DNA of 64,000 bases from Microbacterium sp. AK009 (GTDB lineage: Bacteria > Actinomycetota > Actinomycetes > Actinomycetales > Microbacteriaceae). Of this stretch, positions 27,057 to 36,584 are shown piece by piece; positions within the stretch are counted from its first letter, which is position 1; each line of letters starts with the position of its first letter. Position numbers and translations under genes: made by a program. The notes below the pieces were generated by a model that did not search any database, was not told the origin of the DNA, and saw only the letters and a program-made list of their open reading frames with translations. The DNA lies in the NCBI RefSeq assembly GCF_013410955.1, contig NZ_JACCCG010000001.1, positions 727,605 through 791,604 of the forward strand, given 5' to 3'.

Positions 27057-30000
27057 TCAGATCGTCAGAGCCGCCCGCATGATCTCGGCCTGTTCGGCCG
27101 CGTGCACCTTCGGCGATCCGGTCGCGGTGGAGGCCATCGCGGGGCGCGAGATCAGCGCGATGTCGCGGCCGTCGAGGTGCTTGCTCAGTTCGAGGGCGAT
27201 GAAGGGCCACGCGCCCTGGTTCTCGGGCTCGTCCTGCACCCACACCAGGTCGGCACCGGGGTATCTGGCCAGCACGCGGTGCAGCCCTTCGACGGGCGAG
27301 GGGTAGAACTGCTCCAGACGCACCAGGGCGATCCGCGGGTCGGGCTTCTTGTCCAGTTCGGCGCGCAGATCCCAGTGAAGCTTCCCGGAGTGGAGCAGCA
27401 CCCGCTCCACCTTCGACGCCTCGATGCCGCGGTCGTCGTCGAGCACCGGTTCGAAGCGACCGGTGAGGAAGTCCTCGACCTTGCTGGTCGCTCCGCGCAG
27501 GCGCAGCATCGCCTTCGGAGTGAAGACGATGAGCGGGCGGCGGGGCCGTGCGTATGCCTGGCGACGCAGCAGGTGGAAGTACGAGGCGGGAGTCGACGGG
27601 CGAGCGACGATCATGTTGTCCTGCGCGCACATCTGCAGGTACCGCTCGATCCGCGCCGACGAGTGATCGGGCCCCTGACCCTCATACCCGTGGGGGAGGA
27701 GGAGCGTGACGCTGGACTGCTGGCCCCACTTCTGCTCGGCGGAGGAGATGAACTCGTCGATGACTGACTGGGCGCCGTTGGCGAAGTCGCCGAACTGCGC
27801 TTCCCACAGCACCAGCGCATCGGTGCGCTCGACCGAGTAGCCGTACTCGAAGGCCATCGCGGCGTACTCGCTGAGCAGGGAGTCGTAGACCCAGAAGCGG
27901 CCCTGGTTGTCGGCGAGGTTGGCAAGCGGGATCCACTCCTGGCCGTTCTGGCGATCGTGCAGCACCGAGTGGCGCTGCACGAAGGTGCCCCGCCGGGAGT
28001 CCTGACCCGCCAGGCGCACCGAGGTGCCCTCGACCAGCAGCGAGCCGAAGGCGAGGAGCTCGGCGAAGCCCCAGTCGATGTTGCCGTTCCGGCTCATGTC
28101 CAGGCGCTTGTCCAGCAGCTGCTGGAGCTTGCCGTGCACGGTGAACCCCTCGGGCTTGTTGACGAAGGCGTCGCCGATGAGGTGCACCATGTCGCGGGAG
28201 ACACCCGTCGTGTCGAGCTCGCCCGCGGGCGTGGCCCCCGCGTCATCCGCATCCGGACCGACGGTCGGAGAAGACCCGGTCTCGGCCGCGTGCGTCTCGG
28301 CGAAGGCGATCTCCAGGCGGTTCTGGAAGTCGCGCTTGGCCTGTTCGTACTCTTCCTCGGTGATGTCTCCACGACCGACGAGAGCCTCGGTGTAGAGGCG
28401 GCGCACCGAGCGCTTGGCCTCGATGAGATTCGTCATCAACGGCTGAGTCATCGAGGGGTCGTCACCCTCGTTGTGGCCTCGGCGGCGGTAGCAGACGAGA
28501 TCGATCACGACATCGCGGTGGAACTTCTCGCGGTAGGCGAAGGCGAGCTGCGCCACGCGGACGACGGCCTCGGGGTCATCGCCGTTGACGTGGAAGATGG
28601 GCGCCTGGATCGTCTTGGCGACATCGGTGGCGTACACCGAGGTGCGCGCATCGGTGGGCATCGTGGTGAAGCCGACCTGGTTGTTGACCACGATGTGCAC
28701 GGTGCCGCCCGTGCGGTAGCCGCGCAGCTGCGACATCTGCAGCGTCTCGACGACCACGCCCTGTCCGGCGAAGGCCGCATCGCCATGGATGAGGACCGGC
28801 AGCCACGAGAACGTGCCGACGGGCTTGCGGTCCTGCCGGGCGCGCACGATGCCCTCCAGCACACCATCGACGGTCTCGAGGTGCGAGGGGTTGGCGGCGA
28901 GGTAGACGGGCAGCTCGCTGCCGTCGTCGGCGACGAAGGTGCCCTCCGTGCCGAGGTGGTACTTCACATCGCCCGAGCCGCGCTTGGCGCCCACGGCGAC
29001 CGAGCCCTCGAACTCGCGGAACACCTGTCCGTAGGTCTTGCCGCCGATATTGGTCAGGACGTTCAGGCGGCCGCGGTGGGCCATGCCGATCGCCGCGCCG
29101 TCCAGGCCCGCCTGCGCGGCACCCTGCAGCACCTCGTCGAGCAGCGGGATGAGCGACTCGCCGCCTTCGAGGCTGAAGCGCTTCTGCCCGACGTACTTCG
29201 TCTGCAGGAAGGTCTCGAAGGCCTCGGCCTGGTTCAGCTTCGACAGGATGCGCAGCTGCTCGTCGTGGCCGGGCTTGGTGTACTTGACCTCGACGTTCTG
29301 CTGGAACCACAGCCGCTGCGCGGGGTCCTGGATGTGCATGTACTCCAGGCCGATCGTGCGGCAGTACGAGTCGCGGAGCACACCGAGGATCTCTCGGAGC
29401 TTCATCAGGCGCTTGCCGCCGAAGCCACCGGTGACGAACTCGCGGTCGAGATCCCAGAACGTCAGCCCGTGCTGCTCGATCTCGAGGTCGGGGTGGGTGC
29501 GCTGGACGTACTCGAGGGGGTCGATGTCGGCCATGAGGTGACCGCGCACGCGGAAGGAGTTGATGAGCTCCTGCACGCGAGCGGTCTTGTCCACGCGCTC
29601 GGCGATGTCGACGTTGATGTCGCTGGCCCAGTGGATCGGCGCGTAGGGGATGCGCAGTGCGGCGAAGATGTCGTCGTAGAAGCCGCGCTTGCCGATGAGC
29701 AGCTCGTGGATGATCTTGAGGAACTCGCCCGAGCCGGCACCCTGGATGACGCGGTGGTCGTAGGTGCTGGTGAGGGTGATCGTCTTGCCGATCGCCATCT
29801 CGTTGAGCGTCTTCTCGCTCGCACCCTGGAACTCGGCGGGGTAGTCCAGCGCGCCCGCGCCGACGATGCAGCCCTGACCCTTCATCAGGCGAGGCACCGA
29901 GTGGACGGTGCCGATGCCGCCCGGGTTGGTGAGGGAGATCGTGGTGCCCTGGAAGTCGCCGGCGGTCAGCTTGTTGCCCCGGGCGCGGGTGACCAGATCC

Positions 30001-30800
30001 TCGTACGAGGCGAGGTACTCGCTGAAGGTGAGGCTCTCGGCGCGCTTGATGCTGGGAACCAGCAGCGACCGGGTGCCGTCGGGCTTGGGCAGGTCGATGG
30101 CGATGCCGAGGTTGATGTGCGCGGGGGCGACCACCGAGGGCTTGTCATCGACTTCGGCGTAGAAGACGTTCTGGCTCGGGAACTCCTTCAGTGCCTGGAT
30201 CATCGCCCAGCCGATGAGGTGGGTGAAGCTGATCTTGCCGCCGCGTGTGCGCGCCATGTGGTTGTTGATGACGATGCGGTTGTCGATCATCAGCTTCGCG
30301 GGCACCGTGCGCACGCTCGTCGCCGTCGGGACGGTCAGCGACTGGTCCATGTTGGCCGCGAGGGTCTTCGTCATCCCCTTGAGGACCGTGACCTTGTCCT
30401 CGTCGGTCTGCTCCTGCGCCGCTGACGGCGTGACCTTCGGAGCCTGCGCCGGAATCGGCTGCGGGGCGGCGGGCTTCGCGGTCGTGCGCGCGACCGGCTG
30501 AGCGCCGATCACGGGTACCGGTGCGGTGATCGGGTGGGCGTCGTTGGCGTGGGCGGGAGGGGCCGGCTCAGGGGATGCCGCAGGCGCGGCGTCGGCCGCA
30601 GGCGTCGCCTGCGAGCCGGCGTCATCCGTGTTCTCGCCGTCCACTTCGACGGGGTGATAGGCCTCGAGGATCGGCCACCACTCCTTGTCCACGGAGTTCT
30701 TGTCGACCTTGTACTGCTCGTACAGTTCATCGACCAGCCATTCGTTGGCCCCGAACTCTCCCTCGCTCGACACCCCGACGCCGGTCACCTGGCTCGACAC
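27057..30800 (-). CDS. kgd: multifunctional 2-oxoglutarate decarboxylase/dehydrogenase E1 with fused acyltransferase domain
   Basis: 1247 residues. After a short N-terminal E1-type helix (NEWLVDELYEQYKVD) and an Ala/Pro linker comes an E2-type catalytic domain ending in STYDHRVIQGAGSGEFL, then the E1 domain with ThDP motifs (HRGRLNVL; GDAAFAGQG...NNQVGFTT) and a transketolase C-terminal domain. Such fusions are the actinobacterial TCA-cycle enzyme that makes succinyl-CoA or decarboxylates 2-oxoglutarate. The lipoyl domain is missing, as usual. GTG at 30800 was chosen for the conserved SSQVTGVGVSSEGEFGANEW start; upstream in-frame residues look like leader. Activity is normally held down by the FHA protein GarA, not seen here. 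Confidence 0.95.
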   Translation of the reverse strand: MSSQVTGVGVSSEGEFGANEWLVDELYEQYKVDKNSVDKEWWPILEAYHPVEVDGENTDDAGSQATPAADAAPAASPEPAPPAHANDAHPITAPVPVIGAQPVARTTAKPAAPQPIPAQAPKVTPSAAQEQTDEDKVTVLKGMTKTLAANMDQSLTVPTATSVRTVPAKLMIDNRIVINNHMARTRGGKISFTHLIGWAMIQALKEFPSQNVFYAEVDDKPSVVAPAHINLGIAIDLPKPDGTRSLLVPSIKRAESLTFSEYLASYEDLVTRARGNKLTAGDFQGTTISLTNPGGIGTVHSVPRLMKGQGCIVGAGALDYPAEFQGASEKTLNEMAIGKTITLTSTYDHRVIQGAGSGEFLKIIHELLIGKRGFYDDIFAALRIPYAPIHWASDINVDIAERVDKTARVQELINSFRVRGHLMADIDPLEYVQRTHPDLEIEQHGLTFWDLDREFVTGGFGGKRLMKLREILGVLRDSYCRTIGLEYMHIQDPAQRLWFQQNVEVKYTKPGHDEQLRILSKLNQAEAFETFLQTKYVGQKRFSLEGGESLIPLLDEVLQGAAQAGLDGAAIGMAHRGRLNVLTNIGGKTYGQVFREFEGSVAVGAKRGSGDVKYHLGTEGTFVADDGSELPVYLAANPSHLETVDGVLEGIVRARQDRKPVGTFSWLPVLIHGDAAFAGQGVVVETLQMSQLRGYRTGGTVHIVVNNQVGFTTMPTDARTSVYATDVAKTIQAPIFHVNGDDPEAVVRVAQLAFAYREKFHRDVVIDLVCYRRRGHNEGDDPSMTQPLMTNLIEAKRSVRRLYTEALVGRGDITEEEYEQAKRDFQNRLEIAFAETHAAETGSSPTVGPDADDAGATPAGELDTTGVSRDMVHLIGDAFVNKPEGFTVHGKLQQLLDKRLDMSRNGNIDWGFAELLAFGSLLVEGTSVRLAGQDSRRGTFVQRHSVLHDRQNGQEWIPLANLADNQGRFWVYDSLLSEYAAMAFEYGYSVERTDALVLWEAQFGDFANGAQSVIDEFISSAEQKWGQQSSVTLLLPHGYEGQGPDHSSARIERYLQMCAQDNMIVARPSTPASYFHLLRRQAYARPRRPLIVFTPKAMLRLRGATSKVEDFLTGRFEPVLDDDRGIEASKVERVLLHSGKLHWDLRAELDKKPDPRIALVRLEQFYPSPVEGLHRVLARYPGADLVWVQDEPENQGAWPFIALELSKHLDGRDIALISRPAMASTATGSPKVHAAEQAEIMRAALTI

Positions 30801-30977
30801 GCTCGATCGCCTGCTTTCATCGCCGAAATTCGTCTGTCGTACAGGTCTCGGTACGGCCCGCACGCACGATTGTTAAGACTAACCCAGTCTGCGCGGGCCG
30901 TTTCGGGTCCACTTCCGCCCAGTGGGCCGAGAATCGCCTTTCTTCACCTGGCCGCAAAGGTCTCTAGGATCGGTGCA

Positions 30978-32435
30978 ATGGAGTTCTACGGCGAGAAACC
31001 GCAGGTCGACCTCACCTACTCGGACGTGTTCCTGGTTCCCCGCCACTCGGCGATCACGAGCCGGCTCGACGTCGATCTCGCGCCCGCGGACGGCACGCCC
31101 GCGACCCTCCCGCTCGTATCGGCCAACATGAACTCGGTGACGGGGGCGCGGCTGGCGGCCACCCTCGCGCGGCGGGGCGGGCTGGGCGTCCTGCCGCAGG
31201 ACCTGCCCCTGCAGGAGCTCGACGCGGCGATCCGGTGGGTCAAGGCGCAGCCCGTGCCGTGGGACACCCCGCTGGTGCTGCCCTCGTCGGCGACCGTCGC
31301 CGACGCCGCTCGGCTCCTCCCGGCCACCGAGGGACACGGCATCGTCGTCAGCGATGCGCCCGCCGGACGCGCGCACATCGACGACGTCCACGGCGTGGTT
31401 CCCGCTCGCAGGCTGGGATCCGCTCTTCCCGATGCGCGCCTCGGCGATCTCGCCCGCGGGCATGCCGCGTCGATCGATGCGGACGACGTCGACGACGCCC
31501 GGCATGCCTTCGATCTCATCGTGGGCGCCGACGCCGAGACGGTGTGCGTGCTGCATCACGGTTTCGTCATCGGCACGCTGTCGCGGCGCAGCGCGCTGCG
31601 TACCACGCTCTACCGCCCCGCCGTCGACGCCGCGGGGCGCCTCGCCGTCGCGGCGGCCGTCGGCATCAACGGCGATGTCGCGGCGAAGGCGCGCGCGCTC
31701 GTGGCGGCCGGTGTCGACGTCCTCGTCGTCGACACCGCGCACGGTCATCAGGACGGCATGCTCCGGGCCCTCCGTGCGGTGTCGGCCGCGAACCTCGGTG
31801 TGCCGATCGTCGCGGGCAACATCGTCACCTCCGACGGGGTCGCAGACCTCGTCGATGCCGGGGCGACCATTGTGAAAGTCGGCGTCGGCCCCGGTGCGAT
31901 GTGCACCACGCGCATGATGACGGCCGTCGGTCGCCCCCAGTTCTCCGCCGTCCTCGAGACCGCCGAGGCCGCGCGGGCCCGCGGCGCGCACGTGTGGGCC
32001 GACGGCGGGGTGCGCTACCCCCGCGACGTCGCTCTGGCGCTGGCGGCCGGGGCCGCCTCGGTCATGATCGGCTCCTGGTTCGCGGGCACGATCGAAGCCC
32101 CCGGTGAGCTGCTGCGGGATGACGCGGGCCGGGCGTACAAGGAGTCGTGGGGCATGGCGTCGACCAAGGCGGTGCAGGAGCGCTTCGGCCGCCTCGATCC
32201 CTACGAACGAGCACGCAAGGAGCTCTTCGCAGAGGGGATCTCGTCGTCGAAGATCTACCTCGACCCGCTCCGCCCCGGACTCGAGGACCTGCTCGACATG
32301 ATCACCTCGGGCGTGCGGTCGTCCTTCACCTACGCGGGCGCGCACACCGTGGCGCAGTTCCACGAGCGCGCCCGCGTGGGCCTGCAGTCCGCCGCCGGGT
32401 ACGAGGAGGGCAAGGCGCTCCCCGTCAGCTGGTGA
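30978..32435 (+). CDS. guaB1: GuaB1 family IMP dehydrogenase-related protein (probable GMP reductase)
   Basis: 485 residues. The (beta/alpha)8 barrel starts with TYSDVFLVPRHSAIT; a two-CBS-domain insert lies at about residues 90-205; the catalytic loop is GVGPGAMCTTRMM with Cys309. Actinobacterial GuaB1 proteins resemble IMP dehydrogenase but have been shown in mycobacteria to act as GMP reductase, recycling guanine nucleotides to IMP; that function is transferred here from the family. Divergent from kgd; converges on the aldehyde dehydrogenase with six bases between stops. Confidence 0.88.
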   Translation: MEFYGEKPQVDLTYSDVFLVPRHSAITSRLDVDLAPADGTPATLPLVSANMNSVTGARLAATLARRGGLGVLPQDLPLQELDAAIRWVKAQPVPWDTPLVLPSSATVADAARLLPATEGHGIVVSDAPAGRAHIDDVHGVVPARRLGSALPDARLGDLARGHAASIDADDVDDARHAFDLIVGADAETVCVLHHGFVIGTLSRRSALRTTLYRPAVDAAGRLAVAAAVGINGDVAAKARALVAAGVDVLVVDTAHGHQDGMLRALRAVSAANLGVPIVAGNIVTSDGVADLVDAGATIVKVGVGPGAMCTTRMMTAVGRPQFSAVLETAEAARARGAHVWADGGVRYPRDVALALAAGAASVMIGSWFAGTIEAPGELLRDDAGRAYKESWGMASTKAVQERFGRLDPYERARKELFAEGISSSKIYLDPLRPGLEDLLDMITSGVRSSFTYAGAHTVAQFHERARVGLQSAAGYEEGKALPVSW

Positions 32436-32441
32436 GGCTGC

Positions 32442-33938
32442 TCACAGCGGGTACTGTCCCGGCTCCCGCCGCATCGTGATCCAGCGGGTCTCGGTGAACG
32501 CGTCGATGTTCGCCTGCGCACCGCCGTGACGCGACCCGGTGCCCGAGGCGCCGATGCCGCCGAACGGGGCGTTGGCCTCGTCATTGACGGTCTGATCATT
32601 CACGTGCACGATCCCCGACGGGATGCGCCGCGCCATCTCCCAGCCCGCCATCGCATCGGCGGTGACGATACCGAGCGACAGGCCGTACTCGGTGTCGGAA
32701 GCCAGGGCCACCGCCTCCTCATCGGTCGCGAACGACACCACCGACGCGACCGGGCCGAAGACCTCGTCGCAGTAGGCGGCGGCGTCTTTCGGCGGGTTCG
32801 CGAGCACCGTCGGGCGGTAGAAGAGGTCCTCGTACGTGCCACCCGCCGCAAGGCGTGCACCCTGGGCGACGGCGTCCTGCACGAGGGTGTGCACGCGGTC
32901 GCGCTGGACCTCGTCGATGAGGGGCCCGAGGTGCACCTGCCCCGCGGCCGGATCGCCGACGACCATCGACTCGGCCTTGGCGGCGAGCTTTTCCACGTAG
33001 GCGTCGAAGAGCGACTCGTGCACGATGTGGCGGCCCACGGTCATGCAGATCTGACCCTGGTGGAGGAAGGACCCCCACGTGGCCAGATTGACCGCTTCGT
33101 CGACGTCGGCGTCGTGGCGGATGACGAACGCGGAGTTGCCGCCGAGCTCGAGGTGCGCCCGGGTGAGGTGGCGCCCGGCGAGCTCGCCCACCGCACGCCC
33201 TGCGCGGGTGGAGCCGGTGAACGCCACGACCCGCACGCGCGGGTCGGCGACCATCGCCTCGCCGACATCGGCGCCACCGGGCACGAGCTGCAGCAGGCCC
33301 TTGGGCAGACCCGCCTCCTCGAAGATGCGCACCATGCTGACCCCGCCAGTGATGACGGTGCGGGGGTCGGGCTTGAGCAGCACGGCGTTGCCGAGGGCGA
33401 GCGCCGGGGCGACGGCGCGGATGCCGAGGATCAGCGGAACGTTGAAGGGCGAGATGACCCCCACCACGCCGACGGGGACCTGCTGAGCCAGAGACAGCCG
33501 AGGCTCCTCGCTGGCGAGGATCGAACCGAGGGGAGCCGAGGGGAGCGCTGCGGCCTCGTAGCACTCGGCGGCCGTGACGTGCAGGGCGAAGCCGGCGAGG
33601 GGCGGGATGGCGCCGACCTCGCGGACGTTCCAGCCCATGATCTCCTCGGCATGCTGCTCCCACAGCTGCGCCGCCTTGCGCAGAACGCCGGCGCGCACCG
33701 GGTGCGGGGTGGCCGCCCACTCCCGCTGGGCGCGCGCGGCTCCCTCGGCCGCTTTCGCGACATCGGCGGGCCCGGCCATTCCGACCATCGCGAGCGTGTC
33801 GCCGGTCGCGGGTTCGACGGAGGCGATCCGACCTCCGTCGCCGGGCACCCAGGCTCCGTCGATGTGGATGAGCCCGGCGAAGACGTCGGGGTCGATGAGG
33901 GGCGAGGTGGTGGTGAGAGAGTCGGTGACGGTCGACAT
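32442..33938 (-). CDS. NAD(P)-dependent aldehyde dehydrogenase (benzaldehyde/vanillin-type)
   Basis: 498 residues with a full ALDH fold. NAD site: FTGSTRAGRAVGELA; general base Glu264 in LELGGNS; nucleophile Cys298 in GQICM; C-terminal PFGGIGASGTGSRHGG. The GVGVISPFNVPL and HQGQICMT words match the family annotated as benzaldehyde or vanillin dehydrogenases. The true substrate is unknown. It stands alone on the minus strand between guaB1 and the CNNM pair, with no catabolic partner nearby, which suggests a later insertion in a conserved neighbourhood. Confidence 0.88.
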   Translation of the reverse strand: MSTVTDSLTTTSPLIDPDVFAGLIHIDGAWVPGDGGRIASVEPATGDTLAMVGMAGPADVAKAAEGAARAQREWAATPHPVRAGVLRKAAQLWEQHAEEIMGWNVREVGAIPPLAGFALHVTAAECYEAAALPSAPLGSILASEEPRLSLAQQVPVGVVGVISPFNVPLILGIRAVAPALALGNAVLLKPDPRTVITGGVSMVRIFEEAGLPKGLLQLVPGGADVGEAMVADPRVRVVAFTGSTRAGRAVGELAGRHLTRAHLELGGNSAFVIRHDADVDEAVNLATWGSFLHQGQICMTVGRHIVHESLFDAYVEKLAAKAESMVVGDPAAGQVHLGPLIDEVQRDRVHTLVQDAVAQGARLAAGGTYEDLFYRPTVLANPPKDAAAYCDEVFGPVASVVSFATDEEAVALASDTEYGLSLGIVTADAMAGWEMARRIPSGIVHVNDQTVNDEANAPFGGIGASGTGSRHGGAQANIDAFTETRWITMRREPGQYPL

Positions 33939-34172
33939 CGTTGTTCCTTCGTCAGGTGCGCGCGTCCAGCGGATGGATGCGCATGAATGCGTGTGGGGAA
34001 GCGTACGACGATCGGGGCCGCCCGGGGAGCGGGAATCCCACTCATCGGCACATCCCTCCCCGGGACGATCGACCACGTCCTGCCGTAGACTTCTCGGCGA
34101 GATGGACGACCCTCCCAGTTGTAGACCCTGGCCCCACCGCCCCGCCCCCACGCTGATCGGGGGTGACGCGTG

Positions 34173-35498
34173 ATGGATTACGTCATGTTGGGCGTGGGGC
34201 TCCTGCTGACCGTCGGCACCGGCCTGTTCGTCGCGAGCGAGTTCGCGCTGGTGAATCTCGACCGTGCCGACCTCGAGGCCCGCCAGGAGGCGGGGGAGTC
34301 GCGGCTGTCGCTGACCATCAGCGCGCTGCGCATCACCTCCACGCACCTCTCGAGCGCCCAGCTGGGCATCACCCTGACGACGCTGCTGACCGGGTACACG
34401 ATGGAGCCCGCGATCTCCAACCTGCTGCGGCCGGTCCTGGTCGGCTGGGGATGGCCGGAGGGCGTGGTCGTGGCGTTGTCGTCGATCATCGGGGTCTCCA
34501 TCGCCACGGTGTTCTCGATGATCATCGGCGAGCTCGTCCCGAAGAACTTCGCGCTGGCCGTCCCCCGCCAGACCGCCAAGCTCGTGATGCCCTTCCAGGC
34601 GGCGTTCACCACGGTCTTCCGTCCCGCCATCCGGCTTCTCAACGGCAGCGCCAACGCGGTGCTGCGAGCCCTCGGCGTCGAGCCGAAGGAGGAGCTGTCG
34701 GGAGCGCGCACGGCCGAGGAGCTCTCCAGCCTCGTCCGACGTTCGGCGAGCGCCGGCGTCCTGGAGAAGGACACCGCCAGCCTCCTGGACCGGAGCTTGA
34801 ACTTCGCCCGGCTCACCGCGGCCGACGTGATGACGCCGCGCCCCAGCATCCATGCCCTGTCGTCGTCGGACAGCGCGGACGACGTCATCCAGCTCGCGCG
34901 TCGGACGGGTCATTCGCGCTTCCCCGTGACGGGGGAGTCGATGGACGACATCACCGGCATCGTGCACCTGAAGGCCGCGATCGGCGTGCCGCGGGAGCGG
35001 CGTGCCGACGTGCCGGCCGCGGCGCTGGCGAGCGAGGTCCTGCGGGTGCCCGAGGCGGTGCACCTCGACGCCCTGGTTTCGGAGCTGCGGGCCCGCGGAT
35101 ATCAGATGGCCGTCGTCGTCGACGAGTACGGCGGCACGGCGGGCGTGGTCACCCTCGAAGACCTCGTGGAGGAGATCGTCGGCGAGGTGCTCGACGAGCA
35201 CGACCGCCGCCGCGCCGGCATCGTGCGCGGAAGCGGCTACGTGAGCTTCCCCGGCGAGCTGCGCCCCGACGAGGTGCGCGACCGCACCGGCATCCGCATC
35301 CCCGAGGGAGACGTGTACGACACCGTGGGTGGATTCATCATGAGCGTCCTCGAGCGCATCCCCGCCGTCGGCGACACGGTGAGCATCGAGGACGGCGACC
35401 TGGAGGTGCAGCGGATGGACGGCCGCCGCGTCGACCGGGTGCGCTTCACCCCGGCGGTCGTCGCCGCCCACACCCCGGCGGGGGGTGAGGATCGATGA
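34173..35498 (+). CDS. CNNM/CorC-type hemolysin-family transporter protein 1
   Basis: 441 residues from ATG (a GTG three bases earlier is also possible). A DUF21/CNNM membrane domain with three to four helices fills residues 5-190 (SEFALVNLDRADLEARQEAG; GELVPKNFALAVP), then a CBS pair (DVMTPRPSIHAL; VVVDEYGGTAGVVTLEDLVEEIVGEV) and a CorC_HlyC C-terminal domain (VYDTVGGFIMSVLERIP). The family exports Mg2+/Co2+ or regulates divalent cations; the old hemolysin label is not supported as function. The stop overlaps the next gene. The pair next to guaB1 recalls Rv1841c-Rv1843c of M. tuberculosis. Confidence 0.9.
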   Translation: MDYVMLGVGLLLTVGTGLFVASEFALVNLDRADLEARQEAGESRLSLTISALRITSTHLSSAQLGITLTTLLTGYTMEPAISNLLRPVLVGWGWPEGVVVALSSIIGVSIATVFSMIIGELVPKNFALAVPRQTAKLVMPFQAAFTTVFRPAIRLLNGSANAVLRALGVEPKEELSGARTAEELSSLVRRSASAGVLEKDTASLLDRSLNFARLTAADVMTPRPSIHALSSSDSADDVIQLARRTGHSRFPVTGESMDDITGIVHLKAAIGVPRERRADVPAAALASEVLRVPEAVHLDALVSELRARGYQMAVVVDEYGGTAGVVTLEDLVEEIVGEVLDEHDRRRAGIVRGSGYVSFPGELRPDEVRDRTGIRIPEGDVYDTVGGFIMSVLERIPAVGDTVSIEDGDLEVQRMDGRRVDRVRFTPAVVAAHTPAGGEDR

Positions 35499-36544
35499 GC
35501 GATTGGGCGGGACTCGCCTGGCTGGTCGTGCTGCTCCTCGGCAACGCCTTCTTCGTCGGCGCCGAGTTCGCCGTGATCTCGGCGCGGCGCTCGCAGATCG
35601 AGCCGCTGGCAGAGAGGGGCGTGCGCGCCGCTCGCACCGCGTTGTACGCCATGGAGCACGCGACCCTGATGCTCGCGACCTCGCAGCTGGGCATCACGAT
35701 CTGCTCGCTGTTGATCCTGAACGTCTCCGAACCCGCCATCCACCACCTCCTCGAAGAGCCGCTGGCCCTCACGGGCCTCCCCGAGGGACTCGTCGACGCG
35801 ATCGCCTTCGCCATCGCGCTCGTGCTGGTGTCGTACCTCCACGTCGTCTTCGGCGAGATGGTGCCGAAGAACCTCGCCTTCTCGGTGCCCGACCGCGCGG
35901 TGCTGATGCTCGCCGCCCCGCTGGTGTGGGTGTCCAAGGTCTTCCACCCGGTGATCTTCACGCTCAACTGGATCGCCAACCACATCGTGCGGCTGTTCCG
36001 GGTGGAGCCGAAGAACGAGGCCGCCTCGACGTTCACGCTCGAGGAGGTCGCCACGATCGTCAACCAGTCGCGCATCGAGGGTGTACTGGACGACTCGGCC
36101 GGGACGGTCGCGGCGGTGATGGAGTTCACCGACAAGCAGGCGAAGGACATCGCCGTGCCCCTGGCCGACCTCGTGACCCTCCCCGAGACCACCACGCCCG
36201 GCGACATCGAGCGTGCCGTGGCCCGGCACGGCTTCTCGCGGTACGTCATCGTCGGCGCCGACGGCGCCCCGGTGGGCTACGTGCATCTGAAGGACATCCT
36301 CCGCGTGGCCGAGGGGCCGGATGCCGCGGTGAACACCCCCATCCCGCCCAAGCGCATCCACCACATGGTGCCGGTGCAGGAGACCACCGACCTCGAGGAC
36401 GCCCTCGCGCTCATGCGGCGCGACGGTCGCCACCTCGCCCAGGTGCGCGACCAGGGCGGGACGACCACCGCGGTGCTCTTCCTCGAGGACGTCATCGAAG
36501 AGCTCGTCGGAGAGGTGCAGGACGCGACGCGGCGCCGTCGCTGA
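35495..36544 (+). CDS. CNNM/CorC-type hemolysin-family transporter protein 2
   Basis: 349 residues. Same CNNM membrane domain as its upstream neighbour (AEFAVISARRSQIEPLAE; LHVVFGEMVPKNLAFSVP) and a CBS pair (KDIAVPLADLVTLPE; AVLFLEDVIEELVGEV), but it lacks the CorC_HlyC C-terminal domain and the first CBS has lost the usual MTPR motif. The 4-nt overlap suggests the two form a heteromeric complex; this is inference. Confidence 0.88.
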   Translation: MSDWAGLAWLVVLLLGNAFFVGAEFAVISARRSQIEPLAERGVRAARTALYAMEHATLMLATSQLGITICSLLILNVSEPAIHHLLEEPLALTGLPEGLVDAIAFAIALVLVSYLHVVFGEMVPKNLAFSVPDRAVLMLAAPLVWVSKVFHPVIFTLNWIANHIVRLFRVEPKNEAASTFTLEEVATIVNQSRIEGVLDDSAGTVAAVMEFTDKQAKDIAVPLADLVTLPETTTPGDIERAVARHGFSRYVIVGADGAPVGYVHLKDILRVAEGPDAAVNTPIPPKRIHHMVPVQETTDLEDALALMRRDGRHLAQVRDQGGTTTAVLFLEDVIEELVGEVQDATRRRR

Positions 36545-36584
36545 GGCCGAGGCGAGGATCCGGACCCCTGAGTAGGGTGACGGG

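Noticed and set aside
27957..30425. 822-residue open frame antisense to kgd
   Set aside because: Shadow of a well-supported gene; no domain or ribosome site.
34164..36544. Hemolysins
   Set aside because: CNNM plus CBS architecture indicates cation transport or regulation; no toxin feature.
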